A stretch of DNA of 64,000 nt, taken from contig NZ_AKGD01000004.1 of the NCBI RefSeq assembly GCF_000271305.1, positions 620,001 to 684,000 of the forward strand, read 5' to 3'. The first letter of the stretch is position 1. The number at the start of each line of letters is the position of its first letter. Shown here piece by piece: positions 18,054-26,425 of the stretch. The translations under genes and the position numbers were made by a program. The DNA comes from Hydrocarboniphaga effusa AP103. Lineage in GTDB: Bacteria; Pseudomonadota; Gammaproteobacteria; Nevskiales; Nevskiaceae. The notes below the pieces were generated by a model that made no database searches, was not told the DNA's origin, and saw only the letters and a list, made by a program, of their open reading frames with translations.

Positions 18054-18629
18054 ATGGCCCTCACGCTTCCCGAACTGCCCTACGCCAAGGACGCCCTCGC
18101 GCCGCACATGTCGGCCGAAACCCTGGAATATCACTACGGCAAGCACCACAAGGCTTATGTCGACAACGGCAACAAGCTGATCGCCGGTACCGAATTCGAA
18201 AACCTGAGCCTCGAAGAAATCGTCAAGAAATCCTCGGGCAAGATTTTCAACAACGCGGCCCAGGTCTGGAACCACAACTTCTTCTGGAATTCGCTGACGC
18301 CCCAGCAGACCCCGCCCGGCAAGAAACTCACCGACGCGCTCGTCAAAGCCTTCGGTGGTGTTGAAGACTTCAAGAAGCAGTTCACCGAATCCGCCATCGG
18401 CAACTTCGGCTCGGGTTGGACCTGGCTGGTCAAGAATGCCGACGGCAGCTTGGCCATCGTCAACACCTCGAATGCGCAGACCCCGATCACCGAAGGCAAG
18501 ACCCCGCTGCTGACGGCCGACGTCTGGGAACACGCGTACTACATCGACTACCGCAACGCCCGCCCGACCTACCTCGAGCACTTCTGGGCGCTGGTGAACT
18601 GGGAGTTCGTCGAGAAGAATCTGGGCTAA
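18054..18629 (+). CDS. sodB: Superoxide dismutase, iron type
   Basis: The 191-residue enzyme dismutates superoxide to oxygen and hydrogen peroxide. It has the Fe/Mn-SOD metal ligands: His in YHYGKHHKAYVD, His in AAQVWNHNFFWNS, and Asp and His in DVWEHAYYIDYRNARPTYLEHFW. The N-terminal LPELPYAKDALAPHMS and the FFWNSL/NFGSGWTWL features favour the iron type. An AAGGA lies nine bases before the ATG. The 292-base region before it (17762-18053) holds the divergent grxD and sodB promoters. I see no defined operator there. Confidence 0.94.
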   Translation: MALTLPELPYAKDALAPHMSAETLEYHYGKHHKAYVDNGNKLIAGTEFENLSLEEIVKKSSGKIFNNAAQVWNHNFFWNSLTPQQTPPGKKLTDALVKAFGGVEDFKKQFTESAIGNFGSGWTWLVKNADGSLAIVNTSNAQTPITEGKTPLLTADVWEHAYYIDYRNARPTYLEHFWALVNWEFVEKNLG

Positions 18630-18669
18630 TCTCCAGAGCGTCAGCCGCTGCGGCAAGCCGCAACGACTG

Positions 18670-18704
18670 AGGGCCGCGCTTGATGGCGCGGCCCTTTTGT
18701 TTTT
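18670..18704 (+). terminator. Rho-independent terminator after sodB
   Basis: AGGGCCGCGC and GCGCGGCCCT form a 10-base stem with a 6-base loop, followed by TTTTGTTTTT. It lies 40 bases past the sodB stop and separates sodB from argF. Confidence 0.9.
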
Positions 18705-18775
18705 CAGCTATCAAGCGTTTTCCCTCGGTATTTTCCATTTCGGATTGCTTCACTCCGCGACAACAGGCTACGAAC

Positions 18776-19675
18776 ATGACGCGCCATTTCCTCAAGCTCA
18801 GCGATCTCTCCCCGGCCGAGGCTCTTTCGGTGGTGAAGCGAGCCCAGGAACTGCGCCGTTCCCCCGACCCCGGCTATCGCCCCTTCGTCGGCCGTACGCT
18901 GGCGATGATCTTCACCAAGAATTCCACCCGCACTCGCGTAAGCTTCGAGTCAGGCATGGCCAAGTTCGGTGGCCATGCGCTGTTCCTGCACGCGGGAACC
19001 ACCCAGCTCGGCCGCGACGAGCCGATCGCCGACACCGCGCGCGTGCTCTCGCGCATGTGCGACGCGATCATGATCCGCAACAACTCGCAGGCCGATCAGA
19101 CCGAGCTCGCCTTGCATTCGCGCGTACCGGTCATCAATGGGCTGTCGGACATCCACCACCCGTGTCAGCTGCTCGCCGACATCCAGACCTGGATGGAGCA
19201 CCGCGGCGACATCCGCGGCAAGACCGCGGCCTGGGTCGGCGACGGCAACAACAACGTCTGCCATTCGTTCATCGAAGCGGCGCAGCTGTTCGGCTTCACG
19301 CTCAACGTTGCGGCCCCGCAAGGCTACGGGCCGCTCGAAAACATCGTCTCCGCGGCGAAGGGCTCGGTGCGCATTTGCCGCTCGGCGGCCGAGGCGGTAT
19401 CGGGTGCCGACCTCATCGTCACCGACACCTGGACCAGCATGGGCCAGGAAGCCGAGCAGCAGCGCCGGCTCAGTGCCTTCGCGGACTACCAGGTCGACCT
19501 GCCGCTCATGCAGGGCGCTCATCCGGATGCGATCTTCATGCACTGCCTGCCCGCGCATCGCGGGGAGGAAGTGACCGCGGCGGTCATCGATGGCCCTCAA
19601 TCGGTGGTCTGGGATGAAGCCGAGAACCGGATGTGGGCGCAAATGGCGCTGCTGGAATTCTTACTTCTGAGCTGA
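18776..19675 (+). CDS. argF: Ornithine carbamoyltransferase
   Basis: The 299-residue enzyme makes citrulline from ornithine and carbamoyl phosphate in arginine synthesis. The carbamoyl-phosphate loop is FTKNSTRTRVSFESGM. DIHHPCQLLAD and the ornithine-side motif FMHCLPAHRGEEV are intact. The STRTR loop and HCLP motif mark an ornithine enzyme and not the N-acetylornithine carbamoyltransferase found in some Xanthomonadales. The start gives the usual family N-terminus MTRHFLKLSDLS. No other arg gene is adjacent. Confidence 0.93.
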   Translation: MTRHFLKLSDLSPAEALSVVKRAQELRRSPDPGYRPFVGRTLAMIFTKNSTRTRVSFESGMAKFGGHALFLHAGTTQLGRDEPIADTARVLSRMCDAIMIRNNSQADQTELALHSRVPVINGLSDIHHPCQLLADIQTWMEHRGDIRGKTAAWVGDGNNNVCHSFIEAAQLFGFTLNVAAPQGYGPLENIVSAAKGSVRICRSAAEAVSGADLIVTDTWTSMGQEAEQQRRLSAFADYQVDLPLMQGAHPDAIFMHCLPAHRGEEVTAAVIDGPQSVVWDEAENRMWAQMALLEFLLLS

Positions 19676-19795
19676 GGGCTCCGGCGGGCGGTCGTCCTGG
19701 CCCGATAAAATTTGCTATTACTGGTTCAAGGCTTGCTATGGTTGACTGCGGATGATCGAAGCCAGATTACCCGCCGCCGATCCGAGTCATGAGCC

Positions 19796-20581
19796 ATGCA
19801 AGATTTCATCGTTGCCGAAGCCATCAAGGCCGCCGACACCATTGAGCGGGCTTACGCCGAATGCCGAGGCGTGGCTCAGTTGCTCGGCTTCCGACATTTC
19901 CTGCTCGGCTTCCGGCTTCCGGTCCCGCTGACCCAGCCGATGCAGCTGATCCTGAGCGGCTATCCGGCCGCTTGGCGAGCCCGCTACGACGAGCAGCGCT
20001 ACATGCTCATCGATCCGGTACTCAAGCAGGTGGTGACCTCGACGCTGCCGATCGAGTGGGATCAGGTGGATCGCAGCCATCCGGCCGTGAGCCAGCTGTT
20101 CAGGGAAGCCGCCGAGCACGGCCTGGCGCATGGGCTGACGATTCCGCTACATGGGGCCCAGGGCGAATCCACGCTGCTGAGCCTGTCGCGCGACACGCCG
20201 TTGCCCGAAGACCGGATCGAACGGGCGCGCCTGGCAAGCCGGGCCCAGTGGTTCACGATGCATCTGCACGAATGCGTTCGCCGGATCGCACTGGCGCCGA
20301 CCTCCGAGTTGCGCGGCGAGCCTCCGCAGCGGCTCACCGAGCGCGAGCGCCAGTGCCTGCGCCTCGCCGCGGAAGGCTACAACGCGGGCGAGATCGCCTC
20401 GGAGCTCAACATCACCGAGCGCACCGTGGTGTTCCACTTCGCGCGCTGCCAGCAGAAGCTCAGCGTCAGCAACCGCGGTCAGGCCATCGCACGCGCGATC
20501 GCGCTCGGCGAAGTGGCTCCGAACATCTACCCGGACCGGCTCTCGCACTCCAAGCGTCTGCTCGAAGACCGCGTTCACTAG
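19796..20581 (+). CDS. luxR: LuxR-type quorum-sensing transcription regulator
   Basis: The 261-residue protein has an N-terminal autoinducer-binding domain in which all six TraR/LuxR invariant ligand-pocket residues are present: W60, Y64, D73, P74, W88 and G113. The C-terminal GerE-type helix-turn-helix is LTERERQCLRLAAEGYNAGE onward (about residues 178-235). It would bind DNA with an acyl-homoserine lactone. It lies 209 bases upstream of luxI on the same strand, with a lux-box-like palindrome between. The symbol indicates family only, and the cognate signal is unknown. Confidence 0.92.
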   Translation: MQDFIVAEAIKAADTIERAYAECRGVAQLLGFRHFLLGFRLPVPLTQPMQLILSGYPAAWRARYDEQRYMLIDPVLKQVVTSTLPIEWDQVDRSHPAVSQLFREAAEHGLAHGLTIPLHGAQGESTLLSLSRDTPLPEDRIERARLASRAQWFTMHLHECVRRIALAPTSELRGEPPQRLTERERQCLRLAAEGYNAGEIASELNITERTVVFHFARCQQKLSVSNRGQAIARAIALGEVAPNIYPDRLSHSKRLLEDRVH

Positions 20582-20711
20582 CGCGGCAAGTTCGCCCGCG
20601 GCCGGATTGATGAGGATTCGCAGGCCTCGCCGGACCTGCGGCGATGAAGAAATTTTTACATTCCCGGCGTTTCGACCGTTCGTCTGCCAAACGGCTACGC
20701 AATACAAATCA

Positions 20712-20727
20712 CTGTAAGAAATTACAG
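20712..20727 (+). promoter_or_regulatory. Lux-box-like palindrome upstream of luxI
   Basis: CTGTAAGAAATTACAG is a perfect 6-base inverted repeat with a 4-base centre. It matches the lux-box core rule CT-N12-AG. Its centre lies about 71 bases before the luxI ATG, consistent with an activator site near -42 of a promoter starting around 20760. It is the only such element I saw in the luxR-luxI gap. Binding by the adjacent LuxR protein is inferred. Confidence 0.65.
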
Positions 20728-20790
20728 GCTACGACCTAGTTGATAAGCGGTTTCCTATGGGCCTCTTCCCGCCCATCGGAGTCACCGTCC

Positions 20791-21417
20791 ATGTCTCAGG
20801 TCATCACCGGCTCGCTGCAGGATCCGCAGTTCGCCCAGTCCCACGCGCAGTCGATGTTCCGCATGCGCTATCGCGTTTTCCACGAGCGCCTGCAGTGGGA
20901 AGTGAAGTGCAGCGACGGAATGGAGTCCGATCAGTTCGACGACCACTACAGCCTTTACGTCGTTATCGCCGATGAAGACGGCAAGGCCCAGGGCAGCTGG
21001 CGCCTGCGCCCCACCACCCTGCCCTACATGATGGCCGACGTTCCGGCTTTCGAGCCCCTGCTGCACGGCCACCGCGCCCCCCGCGCACGCCGAATCTGGG
21101 AAATCAGCCGCTTCGCCGTCGACGCCGAAGAAGAGCGCAGCGCGTTCGGCCTGAACCGCGTCGCCCGGGCGCTCGTTGAAGCCTCGACCCAGCTCGCGGT
21201 CGACAACGGCATCGACCAGTACGTGATCGTCGTCAGCGTGGCGATCGAGCGCCTGCTCAAGAACCTGGGCCTGGTCTTGCATCGTTACGGCCCGGCCGTG
21301 CGTATCGGCAAGGTCACCACGGTGGCCTGCCGTATCGAGGTCGATGCCCACACCCGCCACGTGATCCTCGGCCACCCGATGCCGACCCCGATCGAAGACC
21401 TCAAGGTGGCCGCATGA
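20791..21417 (+). CDS. luxI: Acyl-homoserine-lactone synthase (LuxI family)
   Basis: The 208-residue enzyme would make an N-acyl-homoserine lactone from SAM and an acyl-ACP. The LuxI invariant residues are present: R26 and F30 in MRYRVF, W36, E45, D47 and D50 in GMESDQFD, R71 in SWRLRPT, and E104 and R107 in IWEISRF. The ATG at 20791 was chosen over a TTG at 20740 because it gives the normal N-terminal length and has GGAG ten bases upstream. The stop overlaps the next ORF's ATG. The acyl chain cannot be read from sequence. Confidence 0.93.
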   Translation: MSQVITGSLQDPQFAQSHAQSMFRMRYRVFHERLQWEVKCSDGMESDQFDDHYSLYVVIADEDGKAQGSWRLRPTTLPYMMADVPAFEPLLHGHRAPRARRIWEISRFAVDAEEERSAFGLNRVARALVEASTQLAVDNGIDQYVIVVSVAIERLLKNLGLVLHRYGPAVRIGKVTTVACRIEVDAHTRHVILGHPMPTPIEDLKVAA

Positions 21418-21821
21418 GCCGGCTCCTGGTCCTCGGCAGCGGCGAGCAGGCCAAACGCTGGAGCAATCTGCTCGAAGGACGCCGCACCAATCGGCGCAAA
21501 TCGACCACGGCCGCGGGCTGCGACGCACTGGTGGTCGTCAACGACCACTCGGCAGCGGCCGTACACAGCCTGCGCCATGCCCTGCAGTTGCGCCGCCGCC
21601 AGCCCGGCTTGTCGGTAGCGGTGCTGAATCTGGTCGAGAACGAGCCCGACGCCGACCACGGCGATGCGCATACCCTTGCGCGAGCCCTGGCGACCGAAGA
21701 CTCGCAAGGGAAGCCCCATGTGTCCACCGACCAAGCCGCTGCGCTGATGAGCACCTCGTTGCCGAAGGTGCAGGTGAGTTTCAGCGACGACGTGTTGAGT
21801 TTCGAGTATGGCGCCGATTAA
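21414..21821 (+). CDS. Unknown protein encoded between luxI and an EAL gene
   Basis: The 135-residue product is not recognised. It opens with a short Rossmann-like beta-strand and Gly-rich turn (RLLVLGSGEQAKRW), has a basic segment (RRTNRRKS), a strand-like ALVVVNDHSAAAV, a helix and a second strand LSVAVLNLVEN, then a polar tail. This could be a small alpha/beta, receiver-like fold lacking phospho-acceptor features. The ATG overlaps the luxI stop (ATGA), and its own end overlaps the EAL gene by 14 bases. Cotranscription and coupling with both neighbours are therefore likely, and a role in the same signalling module is inferred. Confidence 0.75.
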   Translation: MSRLLVLGSGEQAKRWSNLLEGRRTNRRKSTTAAGCDALVVVNDHSAAAVHSLRHALQLRRRQPGLSVAVLNLVENEPDADHGDAHTLARALATEDSQGKPHVSTDQAAALMSTSLPKVQVSFSDDVLSFEYGAD

Positions 21822-22683
21822 TGCAGACCGCCGGCCGGACTGGGTCAGCCCCTCGAGGCGCGAGCGCGCCGCCGCCATGAGCGATCAATCACCATCGAGC
21901 CTCAAACGTTCGGAACTCGCACCGAACCTGCTCGCGGGCCGGGAGCTGCAAAACGAGATTCGCACGGGCGCTCGCCTGGGTGAATTCTGGCTCGCTTATC
22001 AGCCTATTCTCGACATGCACGGCGAGGTCTGGGGCGCGGAAGCCCTGATGCGGTGGGCGCATCCGATGGGCGCGCAATCGCCTGCTCTGTTCGTTCCGGC
22101 GATGGAGCAGTGCGAGCTCATCCATCAGCTCGGTGCCTGGACGCTCACCGAAGCCTGCAAACAGGCTCACGCCTGGCGCAAGACCCGGCCCGACTTCCGC
22201 CTCAACGTCAATGTCTCGCCCGTGCAGCTGCGCGATGCGGCTTTCATCGACCGGGTGATGGACGCCCTGCACGTCAGCGGCCTGTTGCCCGGGGCGCTGT
22301 CGCTCGAGATCACCGAGAACGTGCTGATCGGCCACGATGGCCATGTGATCGAGCGCCTCCATCATCTGGCCTCGCTCGGCATCGGCCTGTACATGGACGA
22401 TTTTGGTACCGGCTTCTCGTCGATCGGCAATCTGCGGCACCTGCCGTTCACCGGCATCAAGATCGATCGCAGCTTCGTCCACAACCTGAGCCAGGATCCG
22501 CGGGGCCAGGCGGTGATGCGCTGGGTGGTCGGACTGGGTCGCGAACTCGGGCTCGACCTGATCGCCGAAGGTGTGGAGACCCACGAAGACGCACGCATCG
22601 TGGTCGCGCGTGGCGTCGCCAAGCTGCAGGGCTTCCTGTATTCGGAAGGACTTTCGGCGGTCGATTTCGAACGGCAGTTTTGA
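21808..22683 (+). CDS. Stand-alone EAL domain c-di-GMP phosphodiesterase
   Basis: The 291-residue protein is an EAL domain with a short N-terminal tail and no sensor or membrane domain. The catalytic set is complete: EAL (78-80), NVSP, LEITEN (Glu167), DDFG (197-200), IKID with Lys218, AEGVE (253-257) and the late Gln274. It should hydrolyse c-di-GMP to pGpG. The ATG at 21808 overlaps the preceding ORF by 14 bases. An alternative ATG at 21877 would shorten it by 23 residues. Its position in the luxI operon suggests expression under quorum control. Confidence 0.92.
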   Translation: MAPINADRRPDWVSPSRRERAAAMSDQSPSSLKRSELAPNLLAGRELQNEIRTGARLGEFWLAYQPILDMHGEVWGAEALMRWAHPMGAQSPALFVPAMEQCELIHQLGAWTLTEACKQAHAWRKTRPDFRLNVNVSPVQLRDAAFIDRVMDALHVSGLLPGALSLEITENVLIGHDGHVIERLHHLASLGIGLYMDDFGTGFSSIGNLRHLPFTGIKIDRSFVHNLSQDPRGQAVMRWVVGLGRELGLDLIAEGVETHEDARIVVARGVAKLQGFLYSEGLSAVDFERQF

Positions 22684-22786
22684 AGTGGTTTTAAGCGGGC
22701 ATCGATGTACGGCCGGACAGCGCACAACGTGAGCATGATGGGAGGCGACTAAACTAAGCGCCCTTTTCGTCAGACGCTCACGCCCC

Positions 22787-23659
22787 ATGTCCCACAGCGG
22801 CCCCTCGATCAGCCCCGACTGCGCAGCCGGCATCGCCGACAGCGTGCGCCTAGCACTTGCCGAAGACGTCGGCACGGGTGACGTGACCGCGCGCCTGATC
22901 GCCGCCGACAAACAAGCCAGCGCCCGCGTGATCTCGCGCGAAGCCGCCACCGTCTGCGGCCGCGACTGGGTCGATGAAGTGTTTCGCCAGCTCGATGCAC
23001 GCGTGCGCGTGCAATGGAACGTCGCCGACGGAGAGCAGGTTGCGCCCGATCAAGTGCTGTTCACGCTGCAAGGTCCGGCCCGCGCGATGCTCACGGGCGA
23101 ACGCACCGCGCTGAATTTCCTGCAGACGCTCTCGGGCACCGCGACCAGCGTACGCCAGTACGTCGACGCCGTGGCCGGCACCGGCTGCCGCATCGTCGAC
23201 ACGCGCAAGACCTTGCCGGGGTTGCGCCAGGGGCAGAAATACGCGGTGGTGTGCGGCGGCGGTTACAACCATCGCATCGGGCTCTACGACGGCATTCTCA
23301 TCAAGGAAAACCACATCGCCGCGGCCGGTGGAATCGCGGCCGCGATCGCGCAGGCGCGCGCGCTCGAATCGGGCGTGCCGCTGATGACCGAAGCCGAAAC
23401 CCTCGATGAGGCGCGCATCGCGATCGCCGAGAACGTCGACCTTTTGCTCGTCGACGACTTCACGCTCGACATGCTGCGCGAGGCTGTACAGCTCGTGCGT
23501 GCGCATCGCGCGGCTGGCGGCAGGACGCAGCTCGAATATTCGGGCGGCGCGACGCTCGCGACCGCGCGCGGCTACGCCGAGACGGGCATCGATCGGATCG
23601 CCATCGGCAGCCTGACCAAGCACCTGCGCGCGGTCGATTTGTCGATGCGCTTCGCCTGA
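22787..23659 (+). CDS. nadC: Nicotinate-nucleotide pyrophosphorylase (carboxylating)
   Basis: The 290-residue enzyme converts quinolinate and PRPP to nicotinate mononucleotide in NAD synthesis. Family motifs include AEDVGTGDVTARLI, GERTALNFLQTLSGTAT, the quinolinate/PRPP-binding VDTRKTLPGLRQGQKYAV and YNHRIGLYDGILIKENHI. The C-terminus IAIGSLTKHLRAVDLSMRF is typical. The EYSGG segment has Tyr where E. coli NadC has Val, which is probably tolerated. It stands alone and is convergent with murI. Confidence 0.94.
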   Translation: MSHSGPSISPDCAAGIADSVRLALAEDVGTGDVTARLIAADKQASARVISREAATVCGRDWVDEVFRQLDARVRVQWNVADGEQVAPDQVLFTLQGPARAMLTGERTALNFLQTLSGTATSVRQYVDAVAGTGCRIVDTRKTLPGLRQGQKYAVVCGGGYNHRIGLYDGILIKENHIAAAGGIAAAIAQARALESGVPLMTEAETLDEARIAIAENVDLLLVDDFTLDMLREAVQLVRAHRAAGGRTQLEYSGGATLATARGYAETGIDRIAIGSLTKHLRAVDLSMRFA

Positions 23660-23666
23660 TCGTCGA

Positions 23667-24461
23667 CTAGGCAGATAGATTCCAGAGCCGTCCGATCACC
23701 GGCATCACAAGCGCCGCATCACCGCTGGTCTCGAAACTCACGTCGCCGACCGCTGCGGGCGCGTTCTGCAAGCCTTCGCGCTCGAGCACGCGCGCGGTCT
23801 GCCTCGCCACCGCCGCGCCGGTGTCGATCAGCTGCACGCCCTCGCCCGCGATCTCGGCGATCGCCTCGCGCAGAAACGGATAGTGCGTGCAGCCGAGCAC
23901 GAGCACGTCGGCGCCCGCCGCGATCAGCGGATTCACGTAGCGCCGCAGCAGCGCGCGAACCTCATCGCCATCGATCTCGCCGCGCTCGACGTGCTCGACG
24001 AGCCCCGGGCATGGCTGCGTGATCATGCGCACGCTGCTGGCGTGCTGCTGGATCAGCGTATGGAATTTCTGCCCCGCGAGCGCGGCGCCGGTCGCGAGTA
24101 CGCCGACCACGCCGCTGCGTGTCGCCGCGACGGCCGGCTTGACGGCGGGCTCCATGCCGATGAAAGGAACCGGATAGGTCGCGCGCAAATGCTCCACGGC
24201 CGCGATCGTCGCGGTATTGCAGGCGACGACGATGAGCTTGGCCCCCCGTTGCAGAAAACGCTCGGTGATCTCGCAGGCGCGCGCCTGGATCTGCGCCTGC
24301 GTCTTGCCACCGTACGGACAATGGCCGCTGTCGGCGAAATAGCGCAGCGATTCGGCCGGCAGCTGCCGGCGCAGCTCCCGCAGCACCGACAGCCCGCCGA
24401 CGCCCGAATCGAAGACGCCAATGGGATCGGCGCCCGGACCCGCGCTCGGCGCTGGACTCAC
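23667..24461 (-). CDS. murI: Glutamate racemase
   Basis: The enzyme makes D-glutamate for peptidoglycan. It has IGVFDSGVGGLSVLREL, the two catalytic cysteines in VVACNTATIAAVEHL and VLGCTHYPFL, and FADSGHCPYGGK. I chose the GTG at 24461, eight bases after the sppA stop, giving 264 residues. The frame stays open to 24581, but that extension lies inside sppA and has a shadow-like Arg/Ala composition. An operon with sppA is likely. Confidence 0.92.
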   Translation of the reverse strand: MSPAPSAGPGADPIGVFDSGVGGLSVLRELRRQLPAESLRYFADSGHCPYGGKTQAQIQARACEITERFLQRGAKLIVVACNTATIAAVEHLRATYPVPFIGMEPAVKPAVAATRSGVVGVLATGAALAGQKFHTLIQQHASSVRMITQPCPGLVEHVERGEIDGDEVRALLRRYVNPLIAAGADVLVLGCTHYPFLREAIAEIAGEGVQLIDTGAAVARQTARVLEREGLQNAPAAVGDVSFETSGDAALVMPVIGRLWNLSA

Positions 24462-24469
24462 CGCGTCGC

Positions 24470-26359
24470 TCAGTGCCGCGTCTGGCTGCTCAGCGCGGGC
24501 TCGCAGAAGCAGTAGGCGTACATGCCGCGGCGATCGCTCAGCAGCGCGAGCGCCTGGTTGACGTCCGCATGCTCGAGCCAACCCTGCAGCGGCAGGCGGA
24601 TGCCGCTCGGCAGCCAGTCGAGGCGAATGCCGGCCGAGCCGAAGAACTGCGCGAGCATCGACAACGGGCCACCGGCGGGATGCTCATAGGGCTTGAGCTT
24701 CCAGCTGCCTTCGCTCAAGCCCGCGAGCAGCGCGGCCGAGGCCGCCGCCTGCTCCAGGCCGCCGAATTCGTCGACGAGCCCGATCTGCTTGGCATGCTTG
24801 CCGCTCCAGACCCGACCCCGCGCGATCTCGTCGACGCGCTTGACCTCGAGCTTGCGCCCGGCCGCCACGCCTTCGATGAAGTTGTGATAGCCCTTGTCGA
24901 TCTGCGACTGGATGATGGCCTTGACGTCGTCGGACAGCGGGCGATCCATGCGGAAGGCGCCGGCCAGCGGCGTGGTGCCGACACCGTCGGTGTGGATGCC
25001 GAGCTTGGCGAACGGCTTGTCGAGCGTCGGAATCAATCCGAAGATGCCGATCGACCCGGTGATCGTCGACTCGTGCGCGAAGATGCGGTTGGCGTCCATG
25101 CTGACCCAGTAGCCGCCCGAGGCGGCCATCGAGGACATCGATACCACCACCGGCTTGCCGCCGGCCTTGAGCTCCTGCACGCCACGGCGAATCTGCTCGG
25201 ACGCCCAGACGCTGCCGCCGGGCGAATCGACGCGCAGCACCACGGCGGCGACCTTGTCGTCGCGGCGAGCCTCGTCGAGCAAGTCGGCGATGGTGTCGCC
25301 ACCGGCCTGACCGGCTTCGCCGGCGCCGTCGACGATCTCGCCCTGCACCGCGATCATCGCCACCTGGCTCTTCTTGCCGCTGGCGTCGGTGCCGCGCCGG
25401 TCGGAGCGGACCGAGCGCAGGTATTCGCCGTAGTGAATCTGGCGGAAGCTGCCGTGATCCTCGTCCTCGCCGACCTGCTCACCGATGCGGCGGCGGAACT
25501 CGGACAGGGTTTCGAGACGCGTCACCAGCTTGGCGTCGAGCGCGAGCTTGGCGGTATCGCCTTCGTGCGCCTTCAGCGCGTCACGGAAGCCGGCGACGTA
25601 GCGGTCCGAGAAACCAGCCTCGAACTGGCGGTTGCCCGCCACCACCTGGTCGTAGTTCTTCCAGAGATCGCCGAGCCATTCGCGATTCGCGGCGCGCGCC
25701 TCCTCCGACATGTCGTTGCGCAAAAACGGCTCGACCGCCGACTTGTATTCGCCGACGCGGAACACGTTGATCTCGACGCCGAGCTTGTCGAGGCCGTCCT
25801 TGAAGTAGTTCTGGTAGACCGACAGCCCCTCGAGCATCACGCTGCCGAACGGGTCCATTGAAATATCGTCGGCCAGCGAGGCCGCGAAATAGCCGGTCTG
25901 GTCGTAGGACGGGCCGTAGGCGTAGATCGGCTTGCCCTTGTCGCGGAATTTCTTCATCGCGGCGCCGAGCTCCTCGAGCTGCGGCATGCTCGCGGCGGTG
26001 AGATTGTCGAGCTTGAGCACGGCCAGCGGAATGCGGCTATCGTCGGCCGCGGCCTCGATGGCCTCGACCAGATCGCCGAGGCGGGTCTGCGACGGCGGTT
26101 CGCCGTTGAACTGTTCGAGCAGGCGCTGGCCCGGATCGCTGTCGAGTTGGTCGACGAGCGCCCCGCTGGGCCATAGCACCAGCGCCACGTTGTTCTCCAC
26201 CTTCTTGCTGCCGCCGCCCGTGAGCGCGCTCCAGATCAGGTAGATCGAGAACAGGAAGCTGATGATGATCACGCCGCGGTAGAGGTTGACGATCAGCGAC
26301 CACAGGCCGCCGAAGGCGCGGCGGATGAAGGATTTACGCTCGGGCTGGTTGTCGCTCAT
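24470..26359 (-). CDS. sppA: Signal peptide peptidase SppA, 67 kDa type
   Basis: The 629-residue membrane-anchored serine protease degrades cleaved signal peptides. One membrane segment lies near residues 25-45. Two tandem S49 domains follow. The N-terminal half supplies the catalytic Lys region (GAAMKKFRDKGKPIYAYG). The C-terminal half supplies DSPGGSVWASEQIRRG and the nucleophile Ser in SMSSMAASGGYWVSM. The ATG at 26359 is preferred to the GTG two codons upstream. It lies between nlpD (66 bases upstream) and murI. Confidence 0.94.
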   Translation of the reverse strand: MSDNQPERKSFIRRAFGGLWSLIVNLYRGVIIISFLFSIYLIWSALTGGGSKKVENNVALVLWPSGALVDQLDSDPGQRLLEQFNGEPPSQTRLGDLVEAIEAAADDSRIPLAVLKLDNLTAASMPQLEELGAAMKKFRDKGKPIYAYGPSYDQTGYFAASLADDISMDPFGSVMLEGLSVYQNYFKDGLDKLGVEINVFRVGEYKSAVEPFLRNDMSEEARAANREWLGDLWKNYDQVVAGNRQFEAGFSDRYVAGFRDALKAHEGDTAKLALDAKLVTRLETLSEFRRRIGEQVGEDEDHGSFRQIHYGEYLRSVRSDRRGTDASGKKSQVAMIAVQGEIVDGAGEAGQAGGDTIADLLDEARRDDKVAAVVLRVDSPGGSVWASEQIRRGVQELKAGGKPVVVSMSSMAASGGYWVSMDANRIFAHESTITGSIGIFGLIPTLDKPFAKLGIHTDGVGTTPLAGAFRMDRPLSDDVKAIIQSQIDKGYHNFIEGVAAGRKLEVKRVDEIARGRVWSGKHAKQIGLVDEFGGLEQAAASAALLAGLSEGSWKLKPYEHPAGGPLSMLAQFFGSAGIRLDWLPSGIRLPLQGWLEHADVNQALALLSDRRGMYAYCFCEPALSSQTRH

Positions 26360-26425
26360 GGGCACCTGGAGTGGGCGAATGACGGTCGGGGTGACGCCTG
26401 GACTGGGATGGCGGCAGGCGCGGGA

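Noticed and set aside
18776..19675. N-acetylornithine carbamoyltransferase instead of ornithine carbamoyltransferase
   Set aside because: Some Xanthomonadales use the acetylated pathway, but the STRTR carbamoyl-phosphate loop and the HCLPAHRGEEV motif fit the ornithine enzyme.
20600..20660. Rho-independent terminator after luxR
   Set aside because: A weak 6-base repeat (CGCAGG/CCTGCG) is followed by a T-run only about 12 bases later, which is too distant for a clear terminator call.
24462..24581. Longer N-terminus of murI
   Set aside because: The extension lies inside the sppA coding region and has shadow composition. The GTG at 24461 gives the usual family length.
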